NCBI GenBank assembly: GCA_022508205.1
Contig: JAFLVQ010000010.1
Coordinates: forward strand, 1 to 32,109
Direction of reading: 5' to 3'
DNA: 32,109 nucleotides
Origin: Spirochaetales bacterium
Lineage (GTDB): Bacteria; Spirochaetota; GWE2-31-10
Made by a program: the position numbers and the translations under genes
In this document: positions 19,037-27,923 of the stretch, piece after piece
How positions within the stretch are numbered: position 1 is the stretch's first letter
Layout: each line of letters begins with the position of its first letter
Notes under the pieces: model-generated
The model's database searches: none
What the model saw: only the letters and a program-made list of their open reading frames with translations
Told to the model about the DNA's origin: nothing

Positions 19037-22000
19037 TCGTTTCCCCTTGTTCAGTAGTTTCCTCCTGTTCAGTCTGCGGTTCTGCAGATTTTTCTTCCAT
19101 TTCAACTTTTTTCTTAGCCTGCATTTCAAGGAGACGTTCTCTTCTCAATGCCATTTTTGCATCAATCTTTTTCTGCTTTTTAACAGCTTTCTTTTCTTTA
19201 TGTTCCATTAACAATGAATAAAGAACAGGAATCAAAAACAATGTGAATATTGTACTTACCGTCAACCCTCCGACCATTGTCTGAGCAATCGGACGCATAA
19301 GTTCGGAACCTTCCCCTTTGTCAATCGCCATCGGCACCATACCCAATGTCGTTGTCAATACAGACATCAGCACGGGACGCAGACGGCTTGAACCGCCTTC
19401 CACACACGCATCCATAATGCTGTATCCGCGCTTGATCAAAAGATTCATGTAATCTATCAATACAATACCCGTATTTACAACGACTCCGACCAATACCAAA
19501 AGCCCGACAAGTGTATATACACTGAATGGACTGCCGCTTATCAAATACACTATCACTACCCCGATAATCATCAGCGGCATTGTGGAAAGTATGATAAATG
19601 GTGATGAAAACGATTCAAACTGACTTGCCATAACTCCGAATACAAGGACTATCGCCATTGCAATAACCATCATAAATACTTTCGTAATCGTTTTCATATC
19701 TTCCATATCACCGCCTACAGTGATAATGACGCTTTCGTCTTTGGGAACATGCTCTTTAATCAGTCTCTGAATCTGGTCAATAACCTGATTCAATTTCGCG
19801 CCTTTTTTCAATCCGGCAGTAACCTTGATTGTACGTATTTGATTTTCACGCTTGATAGTTACCGGACCGGTAGTTTCTTCGATATGCGCAACATTGGACA
19901 GTGCGATTCTGCTTCCTGTTATAGGACTGATTACAAATATTTTATCCAAATCAAGTTTTGACTGTCTGTCAGATTCCTGCAGTATTACCAAAATATCGTA
20001 GTCATCGCCCCCCTCCTTGTAAAGAGAAGCCGTTTTACCATCAAGATTTATGGAAATTTCATTACCCAAAGTATAAATATTAAGCCCGAAAGTATAAGCC
20101 TTTTCACGATCTACAACTACTTTCCACTGCGGCAGTCCGTCGTCCATATCAATATCAGGTTCCGTAGCTTCGGGAACATGCTCTTTTATCAAGTCCCTGA
20201 TTTGCTTTGATGTATTCAATAATTTATCCAAATCGTTTGACTTTACAACAAACTCTACAGGCGTTGCACTTCCGATTCCTCCGCCTTGAGAACTAAATGC
20301 GAACTCTGCATTAGGAAATTCGTTGAAATGCTTTCGCAGTTTTTCTTTAATATCGTTTTCGCGATCAATACGTAAATTAAAATCAGGCAGTCGAATCATG
20401 ACTTCACCGTAATTCGATTCTTTTGCTCCGAGCATACTGGAACTTCCGCCTGCCCGCACCATAATGCCTTCATAGCCGCGAATCTCTTTTTCCACAATCA
20501 ATTTAATTTGTTCCGCGAAATCTCTTGTTACTTCATAAGTTGTTCCCAGCGGAAGCGTGAAATTAAGAGTTACCGAATCGCTTTCTTCTTTCGGCGCGAA
20601 TTCAAACCCTATTCCTTTAATCGCAAAACAACTTACAAGAAATAGCGCGACTACCACAATGATAGTAGCAGCTCTGTAGTGCAGAACAAATTTCAATCCT
20701 TTTTTGTACACACCGGTAAGCCCATCGAAAAAACGTTCCATTGCATCGTCGACAGCTTTCAATTTCGGAGGAAGCTGTTTTTCCAGTTTCGATTCTACGG
20801 GAAAATATTTACTTGCAAGTACCGGAACAAGCATTGCCGCCACAAGAATTGAGGAAACAAGGGAAACTACAATCGTAAATGCGAGCGCATTCATCATTAC
20901 ACCCATAACTTCCAATTTACTGCTGAACATCAATGTAGGTACAAATACACAAATTGTGGTCAATGTCGATGCCATGATTGCCGTAACCATTTCTTTTGCA
21001 CCCAATTCCGCGGCGACAATAACCTTTGATCCTTTTTCACGATACTTAAAGATATTTTCCAGAATAACGATTGAGTTATCAACCAACATTCCTATACCGA
21101 GAACAAGCCCGGAAAGCGTCATCATATTCAAAGTTTGACCGCCCAAATACATAAGAAGGAATGTAATTGCAATAGACACCGGCATAGAACTGGCAACAAT
21201 CAGCGTAGATTTAATATCACGCAGGAATATAAACAATACAATAATTGCAAGAATACCGCCGGAAACTGCCGAATTAACAACCGAATTTATAGAATTCCTT
21301 ATTGATTTCGATGAGTCACGCACAACTTCAAGTTTTACCCCATCCGGCAGTTCGGCTTCAATCTGCGGAATACGTTCTTTAATTTTTCTGGCAACTTCTA
21401 CCGTATTGCCGCCCGACTGCTTTTGTATACGAAGATACACAACCGATTTGTCATTGTACCTTACCGATTCGGTAATATCTTCATAGCCGTCGTACACATT
21501 GGCAATATCGGAAAGCCTTACAACCTTGCCGCCTTTTACCGTAATAAGAGTATCTTTGATTTCATCGACATTTTTGTATTCACCCGCCGTTTGAACCAGA
21601 AAATCCATACCGCCCTGAGTAACGGAACCGGCGGAAATTTCGCTGTTCTGCGAAGCAATCGCCGACACCAGCGATGTCAATGTCAAATCGAGCGCATTTA
21701 ACCTGTTTTGTGACGCTTCTACACGTATAATTCTGTCGCGTCCTCCGCCGACATTTGCGGAAGATACACCTACTATCTGTTCAAAGCGCGGTGCAATTAT
21801 ATCGTCTGCCAATTTATACAGTTCTTCCGTAGTTCGATTGTTTCCGGTAACGACGATATTCACAATCGGCATCATAGAAGGGTCAAATTTAAAAATCGTC
21901 GGATTTTCCGCTTCATCCGGCAGATAATGCTTAACCATTTCGAGTTTATCACGCACATCATTCGTCGCTACATCGAGATTCGTTCCGTAATCAAACTCCA

Positions 22001-22280
22001 ACATTATAAGGCTGAGTCCTGTTGATGAAGTGGAAGTCATATTTTTCACACCGGAAACACTTGTCAAACTGCTTTCAAGTGTTCTCGTGATATTCGATTC
22101 TATTTCCGTAGGTCCGGAACCTTCATTTTGACAAAAAATCAATAATACGGGAAAATCTATATCGGGAAACAAATCTATCGGAAGATCCATTGCCGTATAC
22201 ACACCCATAAAAGTCAAAATCAAAAATATGATTAACATTGTTACCGGTTTTCTTACAACCGTTTTGATAAAACCACCCAT
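19023..22280 (-). CDS. RND efflux pump inner-membrane transporter (AcrB/HAE-type)
   Basis: MGGFIKTVVRKPVTMLIIFLILTFMGVYTAMDLPIDLFPDIDFPVLLI start; GLVLGIGMLVDNSIVILENI; repeated 12-TM RND layout; 1085 aa. Confidence 0.96.
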   Translation of the reverse strand: MGGFIKTVVRKPVTMLIIFLILTFMGVYTAMDLPIDLFPDIDFPVLLIFCQNEGSGPTEIESNITRTLESSLTSVSGVKNMTSTSSTGLSLIMLEFDYGTNLDVATNDVRDKLEMVKHYLPDEAENPTIFKFDPSMMPIVNIVVTGNNRTTEELYKLADDIIAPRFEQIVGVSSANVGGGRDRIIRVEASQNRLNALDLTLTSLVSAIASQNSEISAGSVTQGGMDFLVQTAGEYKNVDEIKDTLITVKGGKVVRLSDIANVYDGYEDITESVRYNDKSVVYLRIQKQSGGNTVEVARKIKERIPQIEAELPDGVKLEVVRDSSKSIRNSINSVVNSAVSGGILAIIVLFIFLRDIKSTLIVASSMPVSIAITFLLMYLGGQTLNMMTLSGLVLGIGMLVDNSIVILENIFKYREKGSKVIVAAELGAKEMVTAIMASTLTTICVFVPTLMFSSKLEVMGVMMNALAFTIVVSLVSSILVAAMLVPVLASKYFPVESKLEKQLPPKLKAVDDAMERFFDGLTGVYKKGLKFVLHYRAATIIVVVALFLVSCFAIKGIGFEFAPKEESDSVTLNFTLPLGTTYEVTRDFAEQIKLIVEKEIRGYEGIMVRAGGSSSMLGAKESNYGEVMIRLPDFNLRIDRENDIKEKLRKHFNEFPNAEFAFSSQGGGIGSATPVEFVVKSNDLDKLLNTSKQIRDLIKEHVPEATEPDIDMDDGLPQWKVVVDREKAYTFGLNIYTLGNEISINLDGKTASLYKEGGDDYDILVILQESDRQSKLDLDKIFVISPITGSRIALSNVAHIEETTGPVTIKRENQIRTIKVTAGLKKGAKLNQVIDQIQRLIKEHVPKDESVIITVGGDMEDMKTITKVFMMVIAMAIVLVFGVMASQFESFSSPFIILSTMPLMIIGVVIVYLISGSPFSVYTLVGLLVLVGVVVNTGIVLIDYMNLLIKRGYSIMDACVEGGSSRLRPVLMSVLTTTLGMVPMAIDKGEGSELMRPIAQTMVGGLTVSTIFTLFLIPVLYSLLMEHKEKKAVKKQKKIDAKMALRRERLLEMQAKKKVEMEEKSAEPQTEQEETTEQGETNEET

Positions 22281-22295
22281 AGGAAAACCCTCCCC

Positions 22296-23603
22296 CTAGT
22301 ACACAATGTTCAATAACTGGACAATTTTTACTTTTGCATTGTTTTCAAGCAATGACTGTCCGCTGTATACAATTTCCTCATCCTGCAGCAATCCTTCGAT
22401 AATTTCTGTTTTGTTATCGATTTGGATACCGGATCTAACTATTCGTTTTTCCACAAATTTCGTTGTCTTTTCTATAATACCTTTGTCAATCAGAATACTT
22501 CGCAGTTGTTCATCTTCCGAAATGCTGCTTTTGAAAATTTTAGATATTGGCAAAACAAAAACTTGTCCGAGTTCAAGAAAAATATTCCATGCTTTTTCAC
22601 AGTTGGAGTTGAAACTGCCCTGCTCTTTTAATTTATACAGATTATTATCTTCGTCCTTTTGATAAAGCGAAAGCAGTGTTGTACGCTCTTCGTTGCGCTT
22701 TTCGAGCGAACGCAGAATTTTCGTTTCAAAAACATCGCCTCTGAACGAAGCCGGAAGAATTCGAGGGAAATAACGCAAAATAAGCGCTTTTTCATCATCG
22801 GTAGACGTTGCAAGCATCTTGCTGATTGTAACGTTGGATATTTCGGTAGGAAGGTTACATATTACAAATACGGACTGTTCGCCATAGCGAGTAATAATAC
22901 ACGAACTCGGAATTACGACTCTATCTTTTTTGTTTTCGGTAAAAATTTTGATATTCGCATACATTCCGTGTTTCAGCAAAGCCGCATTCGCACCTTTCGG
23001 CTCGATCTTGACTTCAAGTGTGCGGGATACTTCATCTACAATAGGGCTGACTTCGTAAATATTTCCGTTTATAGGCATGTTGGGATATGCATCTACCATT
23101 ATGGCAACATTCAGTCCAACTTTCATTTTTGAAATATATTTTTCCGCAACATTCGCTATAACTTCCAATCTGCTGAGATTTCCGACTTTGGCTACGGGAG
23201 TCTGCATACTCACCGTATCGCCGATTTCGTAGGGCAAAGATGTAATTACACCGGAAATCGGCGCAATTACCGGACTTAACGCATAAATCATTCCCGGTCG
23301 TGAAGGGTTTACTTCCATGATTCGCTGTCCCTGCACAACAGACTGGCCGATTTTCACAGCAATGCTTGAAATTTTCCCGTTTTGGTCGGGAAATACCTGA
23401 ATATTCGTTTTAGCCTGAACATTGCCCGTAAGCTTTATATAATCACTGATATTGCTGCGCTGAATTTTCATCGTATTTACGGCAAACAACGCTTCCGGCT
23501 GCTGTTCCGTATTATTTTTTGCGGCATCTTTTTTTCCGCCGCAGGAAACAAGGAAACATAATACAGTCACTATGCTTAAAAATAATCTGTTAGTTCTTTT
23601 CAT
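22296..23603 (-). CDS. RND periplasmic adaptor (membrane fusion) lipoprotein with a large C-terminal-half insertion
   Basis: Lipobox (LCFLVSCGG), biotinyl-lipoyl halves (VFPDQNGKISSIAVKIGQSVVQGQRIMEV), adaptor C-terminus (VEKRIVRSGIQIDNKTEIIEGLLQDEEIVYSGQSLLENNAKVKIV). Confidence 0.9.
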   Translation of the reverse strand: MKRTNRLFLSIVTVLCFLVSCGGKKDAAKNNTEQQPEALFAVNTMKIQRSNISDYIKLTGNVQAKTNIQVFPDQNGKISSIAVKIGQSVVQGQRIMEVNPSRPGMIYALSPVIAPISGVITSLPYEIGDTVSMQTPVAKVGNLSRLEVIANVAEKYISKMKVGLNVAIMVDAYPNMPINGNIYEVSPIVDEVSRTLEVKIEPKGANAALLKHGMYANIKIFTENKKDRVVIPSSCIITRYGEQSVFVICNLPTEISNVTISKMLATSTDDEKALILRYFPRILPASFRGDVFETKILRSLEKRNEERTTLLSLYQKDEDNNLYKLKEQGSFNSNCEKAWNIFLELGQVFVLPISKIFKSSISEDEQLRSILIDKGIIEKTTKFVEKRIVRSGIQIDNKTEIIEGLLQDEEIVYSGQSLLENNAKVKIVQLLNIVY

Positions 23604-25092
23604 TGTTATTCTCCATTTTTTTCTTAGTTATTTTTATTATTTCATCCATGTCGATATTCAGCAGTTCTTCAAGATCCAGCATTTTGTTGATATACTGAAA
23701 TTCAGCCTGCAGTTCCTGATACTGCGCAGTCAACAAATTTTGTTCTGCTTCATGCAGTTCCACAAGTGTCTGACCGCCTTTTGCGTAACTGTCGCGCGAC
23801 AAGTCCAACGCCTCCTGCGCTATTTCTATGCTCATTTTGGTGATTTCTATACTGGAAATAGCCGAACTGATTGCATCTATCGACTGCTGAATACTCAAAT
23901 ACTGACTTTGAATGTAATTTTCAATATCCGTATCCATTTTTTTCAATGCGTATTCGGCACCGATAAGCCCGATTTGGTATGATGAAAACGGAATCCATGA
24001 CGAAAACGGCAAACTTACGGTAAAACTCAAATTCGCCGTTTGGTTCCAATCGTCGTCGATATTTTTAAACCAATTATTTTCAAATGCTTCCTTTTTGAAA
24101 GCCGAACTTCCGGAAAAACCGAGAGCAAATGAAGGAGTCATTGCCGAAATAGATTGATATGCCGCATTTTTCATCATTTTTTTGGAAATATACAATGTTC
24201 GCAGCTGCAGATTGTTCTTTTCAAAAAGGTCTACTATATCGTCGAAATTAGGCAGAATTTCTTCTACCGAAGAAATCGAATCGGTCAGCTTCAATTCCTG
24301 ATTCAAATCCAATCCGAGCAGATATTTCAATGTATTACCCGCGTTTTTTACCGAATCCTGCGAACTTATCAATGTCGGTTTTGCAGCTTCATACGAAACG
24401 CGTGCATTCAACATGCTGAGCCTCGGCACTGTTCCCGAACGAAACTGTCTCGTTGTCTGATTGAACGTTTCTTCTTTGCTTGTCAAATCTTTTTCATCTA
24501 TAACAAGTTTCATTTGAGACAAAAGCAGCGAATAGTACGAAAGTTTGACATTTTTGAGCAACGTTCTTTTTGCACTTTCGTATGTTATTTTGCCCGACTG
24601 ATAATCAAGACATGTTTGATATGCCTGAAAAATCATTGCCGCATTGAAATTCCACTGCACGTTGATTGCCAACTGCGGCGTTACCTGTGGTATTGGATAT
24701 TCGTAATTCATCACATTATCATACGCACCCGGAATACTCGGACTGGGATTCACGCCGACAAGCATCGAACCTTTGCGTTTGTCTTCATCAAGCGTATTGA
24801 TTGCCAATGTTCCCGTTCCCGTAATAGAAGGCAAAAAAGTATTCCAGCATCCGTAAAGCGACCACTTGGTTTTATCTAAATTGAATCCTTCGCTTTTCAG
24901 TCCCAAATTATTTTTTAATGCTCTGTAAATTGCGTCATCGAGACTCAGCTCAAGAACATCGCTTTCTTTTTTCGATTCTTCTTCTTTCGTTTCTTTTGTT
25001 CCTTCGTCTGCACCATAGCTCGATACTGTTTGTGAAAAAACGATAACCGGCAGCAGCAACAGCAGTATTGCCATCAAACTTTTGCGTTTCAT
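23590..25092 (-). CDS. TolC-family outer membrane efflux protein
   Basis: Signal peptide; LSLDDAIYRALKNNLGLKSEGFNLDKTKW start and later repeat (YAKGGQTLVELHEAEQNLLTAQYQELQAEFQYINKMLDLEELLN). Between regulator and adaptor genes. Confidence 0.9.
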   Translation of the reverse strand: MKRKSLMAILLLLLPVIVFSQTVSSYGADEGTKETKEEESKKESDVLELSLDDAIYRALKNNLGLKSEGFNLDKTKWSLYGCWNTFLPSITGTGTLAINTLDEDKRKGSMLVGVNPSPSIPGAYDNVMNYEYPIPQVTPQLAINVQWNFNAAMIFQAYQTCLDYQSGKITYESAKRTLLKNVKLSYYSLLLSQMKLVIDEKDLTSKEETFNQTTRQFRSGTVPRLSMLNARVSYEAAKPTLISSQDSVKNAGNTLKYLLGLDLNQELKLTDSISSVEEILPNFDDIVDLFEKNNLQLRTLYISKKMMKNAAYQSISAMTPSFALGFSGSSAFKKEAFENNWFKNIDDDWNQTANLSFTVSLPFSSWIPFSSYQIGLIGAEYALKKMDTDIENYIQSQYLSIQQSIDAISSAISSIEITKMSIEIAQEALDLSRDSYAKGGQTLVELHEAEQNLLTAQYQELQAEFQYINKMLDLEELLNIDMDEIIKITKKKMENNNEKN

Positions 25093-26327
25093 AGCTCCTC
25101 CTTTTTTATTCCGTAAACAGACAGTTTATAAAACACTCTGATTTCCCCCGAATCAGAATTTATTCCTTTCATCAAGGTAAAAAAAACATATCGAACAATT
25201 AAGATTTGCATTGTTATAATCGGGAAATAAAAAGTACCGCAGAAAAGTTTTTTGGTTTTCGGTATTTTTATCCTGTAAATATTTTTTAATATATCAACCA
25301 TTTTTCCGTTAATTATAACCTTGCTGTAATTCATGGTTGCAATCCAGTTCATAATCATAGTATGTCTGACATTGGAACTGAATGTATAATAAAAAAAATA
25401 TATGAGCAGATACCACACTTCAAACTCGTTCGTTCTCTGAAACGTATCTTCCTGAAAACACTTTTTGAAAGCATTCAGCCTTTTGAACAACAAATCCGAA
25501 ATCATTGTCTTTTTGTCTTTAAAATAGTTATACAGTAAACTTTTTGTTATCTGCATTTTCGCCGCAATTTTATTGACCGAGATATTCCAATATCCCTCTT
25601 CGATTATTATATCCGCAATAGCACTGAGAATAGTCTCTCCCGACAGATCATCCGTGATTTTCCTGTTTTTTATTTCTTCTTCAAGCGATGAAAAATCAAT
25701 CTTTTTGCCGGCAGTATTCTTAAAAAAGCCGCATTCTATTATCTCATAAACTTGATCGGTACACATATCGAGCAGCGTTTCCTTAGGATACTTTTCAATC
25801 TCCACTTCAGAATTCTTCACCATATCGTTTTGCAGCAGCATCCATACTTCAACAATAGTAAACAAATATGTAAAGAAATAATCTATGCCTTCTATCGGGC
25901 AGTTTATATCGTTGAATTTATTATATATCTCATTCAATGCGTCTTTTGTTAATACATTTTCCACATAAGTTTTGCAAAGATCGTTTACCTGTCTTTTATT
26001 TACAAACATATATTTTCGGAACATCAAAAATTCCGATTTTTCAAGAAAAAAAACAGCCGTATATCGAATCAGCAAACGCAAAATATTACCGGAAAAACCT
26101 TTTTGCTTCTCAAAAAAGATACACCAGAATTTTACATATTCCGATTCAAAATACCGGTAAATTTCGGTAATCAGCTCTTCCTTATTATGAAAATGTTTAT
26201 ACAGAGCCGGTTTTGATATTTTCAAAGCTTTGGCTACCGGAGACAAACTTATATTCTGAAAATTATTTTTATTCCAAATGTTGATTGCTTTTAATATTAT
26301 TTTCTCTTTAGTTAAATTTTTCATCAT
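25089..26327 (-). CDS. Tandem TetR/AcrR-family regulator with two HTH domains
   Basis: HTH 1 (KIILKAINIWNKNNFQNISLSPVAKALKISKPALYKHFHNKEELI) and HTH 2 (ETILSAIADIIIEEGYWNISVNKIAAKMQITKSLLYNYFKDKKTMI) in one 412-aa chain. ATGA overlap with tolC-like gene. Confidence 0.9.
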   Translation of the reverse strand: MMKNLTKEKIILKAINIWNKNNFQNISLSPVAKALKISKPALYKHFHNKEELITEIYRYFESEYVKFWCIFFEKQKGFSGNILRLLIRYTAVFFLEKSEFLMFRKYMFVNKRQVNDLCKTYVENVLTKDALNEIYNKFNDINCPIEGIDYFFTYLFTIVEVWMLLQNDMVKNSEVEIEKYPKETLLDMCTDQVYEIIECGFFKNTAGKKIDFSSLEEEIKNRKITDDLSGETILSAIADIIIEEGYWNISVNKIAAKMQITKSLLYNYFKDKKTMISDLLFKRLNAFKKCFQEDTFQRTNEFEVWYLLIYFFYYTFSSNVRHTMIMNWIATMNYSKVIINGKMVDILKNIYRIKIPKTKKLFCGTFYFPIITMQILIVRYVFFTLMKGINSDSGEIRVFYKLSVYGIKKEEL

Positions 26328-26336
26328 ATTTTATCT

Positions 26337-26354
26337 TTAATGACCGTTCATTAA
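26337..26354. promoter_or_regulatory. Putative TetR operator 1 (upstream of the tandem TetR/efflux operon)
   Basis: TTAATGA-CCGT-TCATTAA: perfect 7-bp inverted repeat with 4-bp spacer, about 10 nt upstream of the tetR start codon. Confidence 0.7.
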
Positions 26355-26402
26355 CCTTTTTTTAAAAAAACCGGCTCTTTATAGTTAAATAAATGTGTGA
26401 TG

Positions 26403-26765
26403 TCAATCATAAATTTTGTCTTTTATGTATTCCAGTTTATAAATCTTATTCAAATCATACGACATTTTGCGCAGATTAATTCCATTTACCTTCTTCACGT
26501 TCAAATACGTATCTACGGTTCCGTGTATCCGCATTCGACCGCCGCGTCCGCAGTTTTCAAGAATTTTCAAGCATGACGAATCGAAATTTTTCTCCAGAAT
26601 CCAAATATGGTCGAGCAGCATTTCGGGATTGTCATACAGCATTACATTATGAAACAAAAAATTTCTTAAATTATTGATACGATTCTTTTTGTAAAAAACA
26701 TAATCTGCCGTAACATAAATCTTCTTTCCCAAATATTGTTTTAATATATGACGTTTTGAATCCAT
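26403..26765 (-). CDS. Hypothetical small protein, possibly OB-fold-like
   Basis: 120 aa from ATG 26765, with AGGAGG 5 nt upstream (better than the listed start at 26789). Segment NVMLYDNPEMLLDHIWILEKNF...GGRMRIHGTVDTYLNVKKVNGINLRKMSYDLNKIYKLEYI resembles small OB-like proteins with a DHxW motif; weak. Confidence 0.65.
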   Translation of the reverse strand: MDSKRHILKQYLGKKIYVTADYVFYKKNRINNLRNFLFHNVMLYDNPEMLLDHIWILEKNFDSSCLKILENCGRGGRMRIHGTVDTYLNVKKVNGINLRKMSYDLNKIYKLEYIKDKIYD

Positions 26766-26816
26766 TTTTACCTCCTGAAAAATATTCAAATCATTGTCAA
26801 TAAAAAATTCCGCTCT

Positions 26817-26834
26817 TTAACGACCATTCATTTA
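26817..26834. promoter_or_regulatory. Putative TetR operator 2 (upstream of the small orphan gene)
   Basis: TTAACGACCATTCATTTA aligned to operator 1 TTAATGACCGTTCATTAA: 15 of 18 positions identical; about 50 nt upstream of the 26765 start. Confidence 0.55.
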
Positions 26835-26873
26835 CTTACTACGCAAAGTAAATATTTTGCAGCGAATCAGAAA

Positions 26874-27560
26874 TCAGCTATCCGCAATAAACAAATTCAG
26901 CTTCTCGGCAATACTCTGCATTTCCATATCGTTTTCCGCAATACGGTCTGCACACTGCCGAAGTTCTTCCTTTACTGACTGAGGAACATCTTTTTCTGCT
27001 TTATAACGCATTTTATGCTCTAAGCTGGACCAAAAATCCATAGCAATAGTCCGCAGCTGAACTTCCACACGCACAGGACAGACACACTCTGAAAGATACA
27101 CATCCGTTTCCACAACAAGGTGCAGACTTCGGTAACCGGACGGTTTTGGATGTGAAATATAATCTTTTTCCTCGATTAATCTGATGTCAACCTGCGCCAA
27201 AAACATATCTCGCACATCATAAATATCTGCGACATAAGGACACACAACACGTACACCGGCAATATCGTTCAAGCAAGAAGTCATATTTTCCAATGTCATC
27301 GGCAGACCGTGTCTGTCCAGTTTCAGTGCGATGCTTTCGGGCGATTTAATACGCGATTTGATTGTTTCGATAGGACTACGTTTCTTTCGTACACTGAATT
27401 CTTTGTTAAGAATTTCGAGCTTTGTCGTCACCTGCTTCGCGGCACCGTCATAAATCATCATCAACTGCTGAAATTTCAATGCAGTATCGTACATTTTTTC
27501 CGCATCATAACCAGTTTCCACATAAGCATTATGTGCAATTCGTTTTAATTCTCTATTCAT
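26874..27560 (-). CDS. Small alarmone synthetase (RelA/SpoT nucleotidyltransferase domain only)
   Basis: RelA/SpoT motifs (RIKSPESIALKLDRHGLP...LNDIAGVRVVCPYVADIYDV...DYISHPKPSGYRSLHLVVE...VRVEVQLRTIAMDFWSSLEHKMRYK); no HD, TGS or ACT domain. Start chosen at 27560 with upstream AAGGAA. Confidence 0.9.
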   Translation of the reverse strand: MNRELKRIAHNAYVETGYDAEKMYDTALKFQQLMMIYDGAAKQVTTKLEILNKEFSVRKKRSPIETIKSRIKSPESIALKLDRHGLPMTLENMTSCLNDIAGVRVVCPYVADIYDVRDMFLAQVDIRLIEEKDYISHPKPSGYRSLHLVVETDVYLSECVCPVRVEVQLRTIAMDFWSSLEHKMRYKAEKDVPQSVKEELRQCADRIAENDMEMQSIAEKLNLFIADS

Positions 27561-27923
27561 CAGCAATTCCTTTTTCCCGTTTAACGTTGATATATTACTA
27601 AGACCATGAAATAATACAAAATATTTACCTTTATTCAGCAAAACTGCTTTTCAAACAGTTTATAAATAATTCAAAACATCCAGCTTATCCGATTCCGATG
27701 CAATATCGAAAACAGATATATCTTCAAAAAAACATTTGACATAGTTCAAATGAATTAGTAAATTTATGTTCCCTTTCTGGTTGATTATTTTTTTCTGTTC
27801 TTCAGAAATTGCCGATTAATTTCAATCTCTCAACATTGACAAATGAGGAGACAAACGAAACGCTTTTTTATAACACATTATTTTGCAGAAACATTGCGAC
27901 TGCTTACCGGAAGGAGATGGAAA

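Noticed and set aside
20006-20012. Short C6 runs in the RND gene (and near 12212 in the cyclase gene) as phase-variation candidates
   Set aside because: Six bases is common by chance and both lie in long conserved frames; not comparable with G9.
24154-24879. 241-aa + ORF antisense to the TolC-like gene
   Set aside because: Runs opposite a well-supported outer membrane efflux gene; composition (many F/R/H/C/I) is that of an antisense read.
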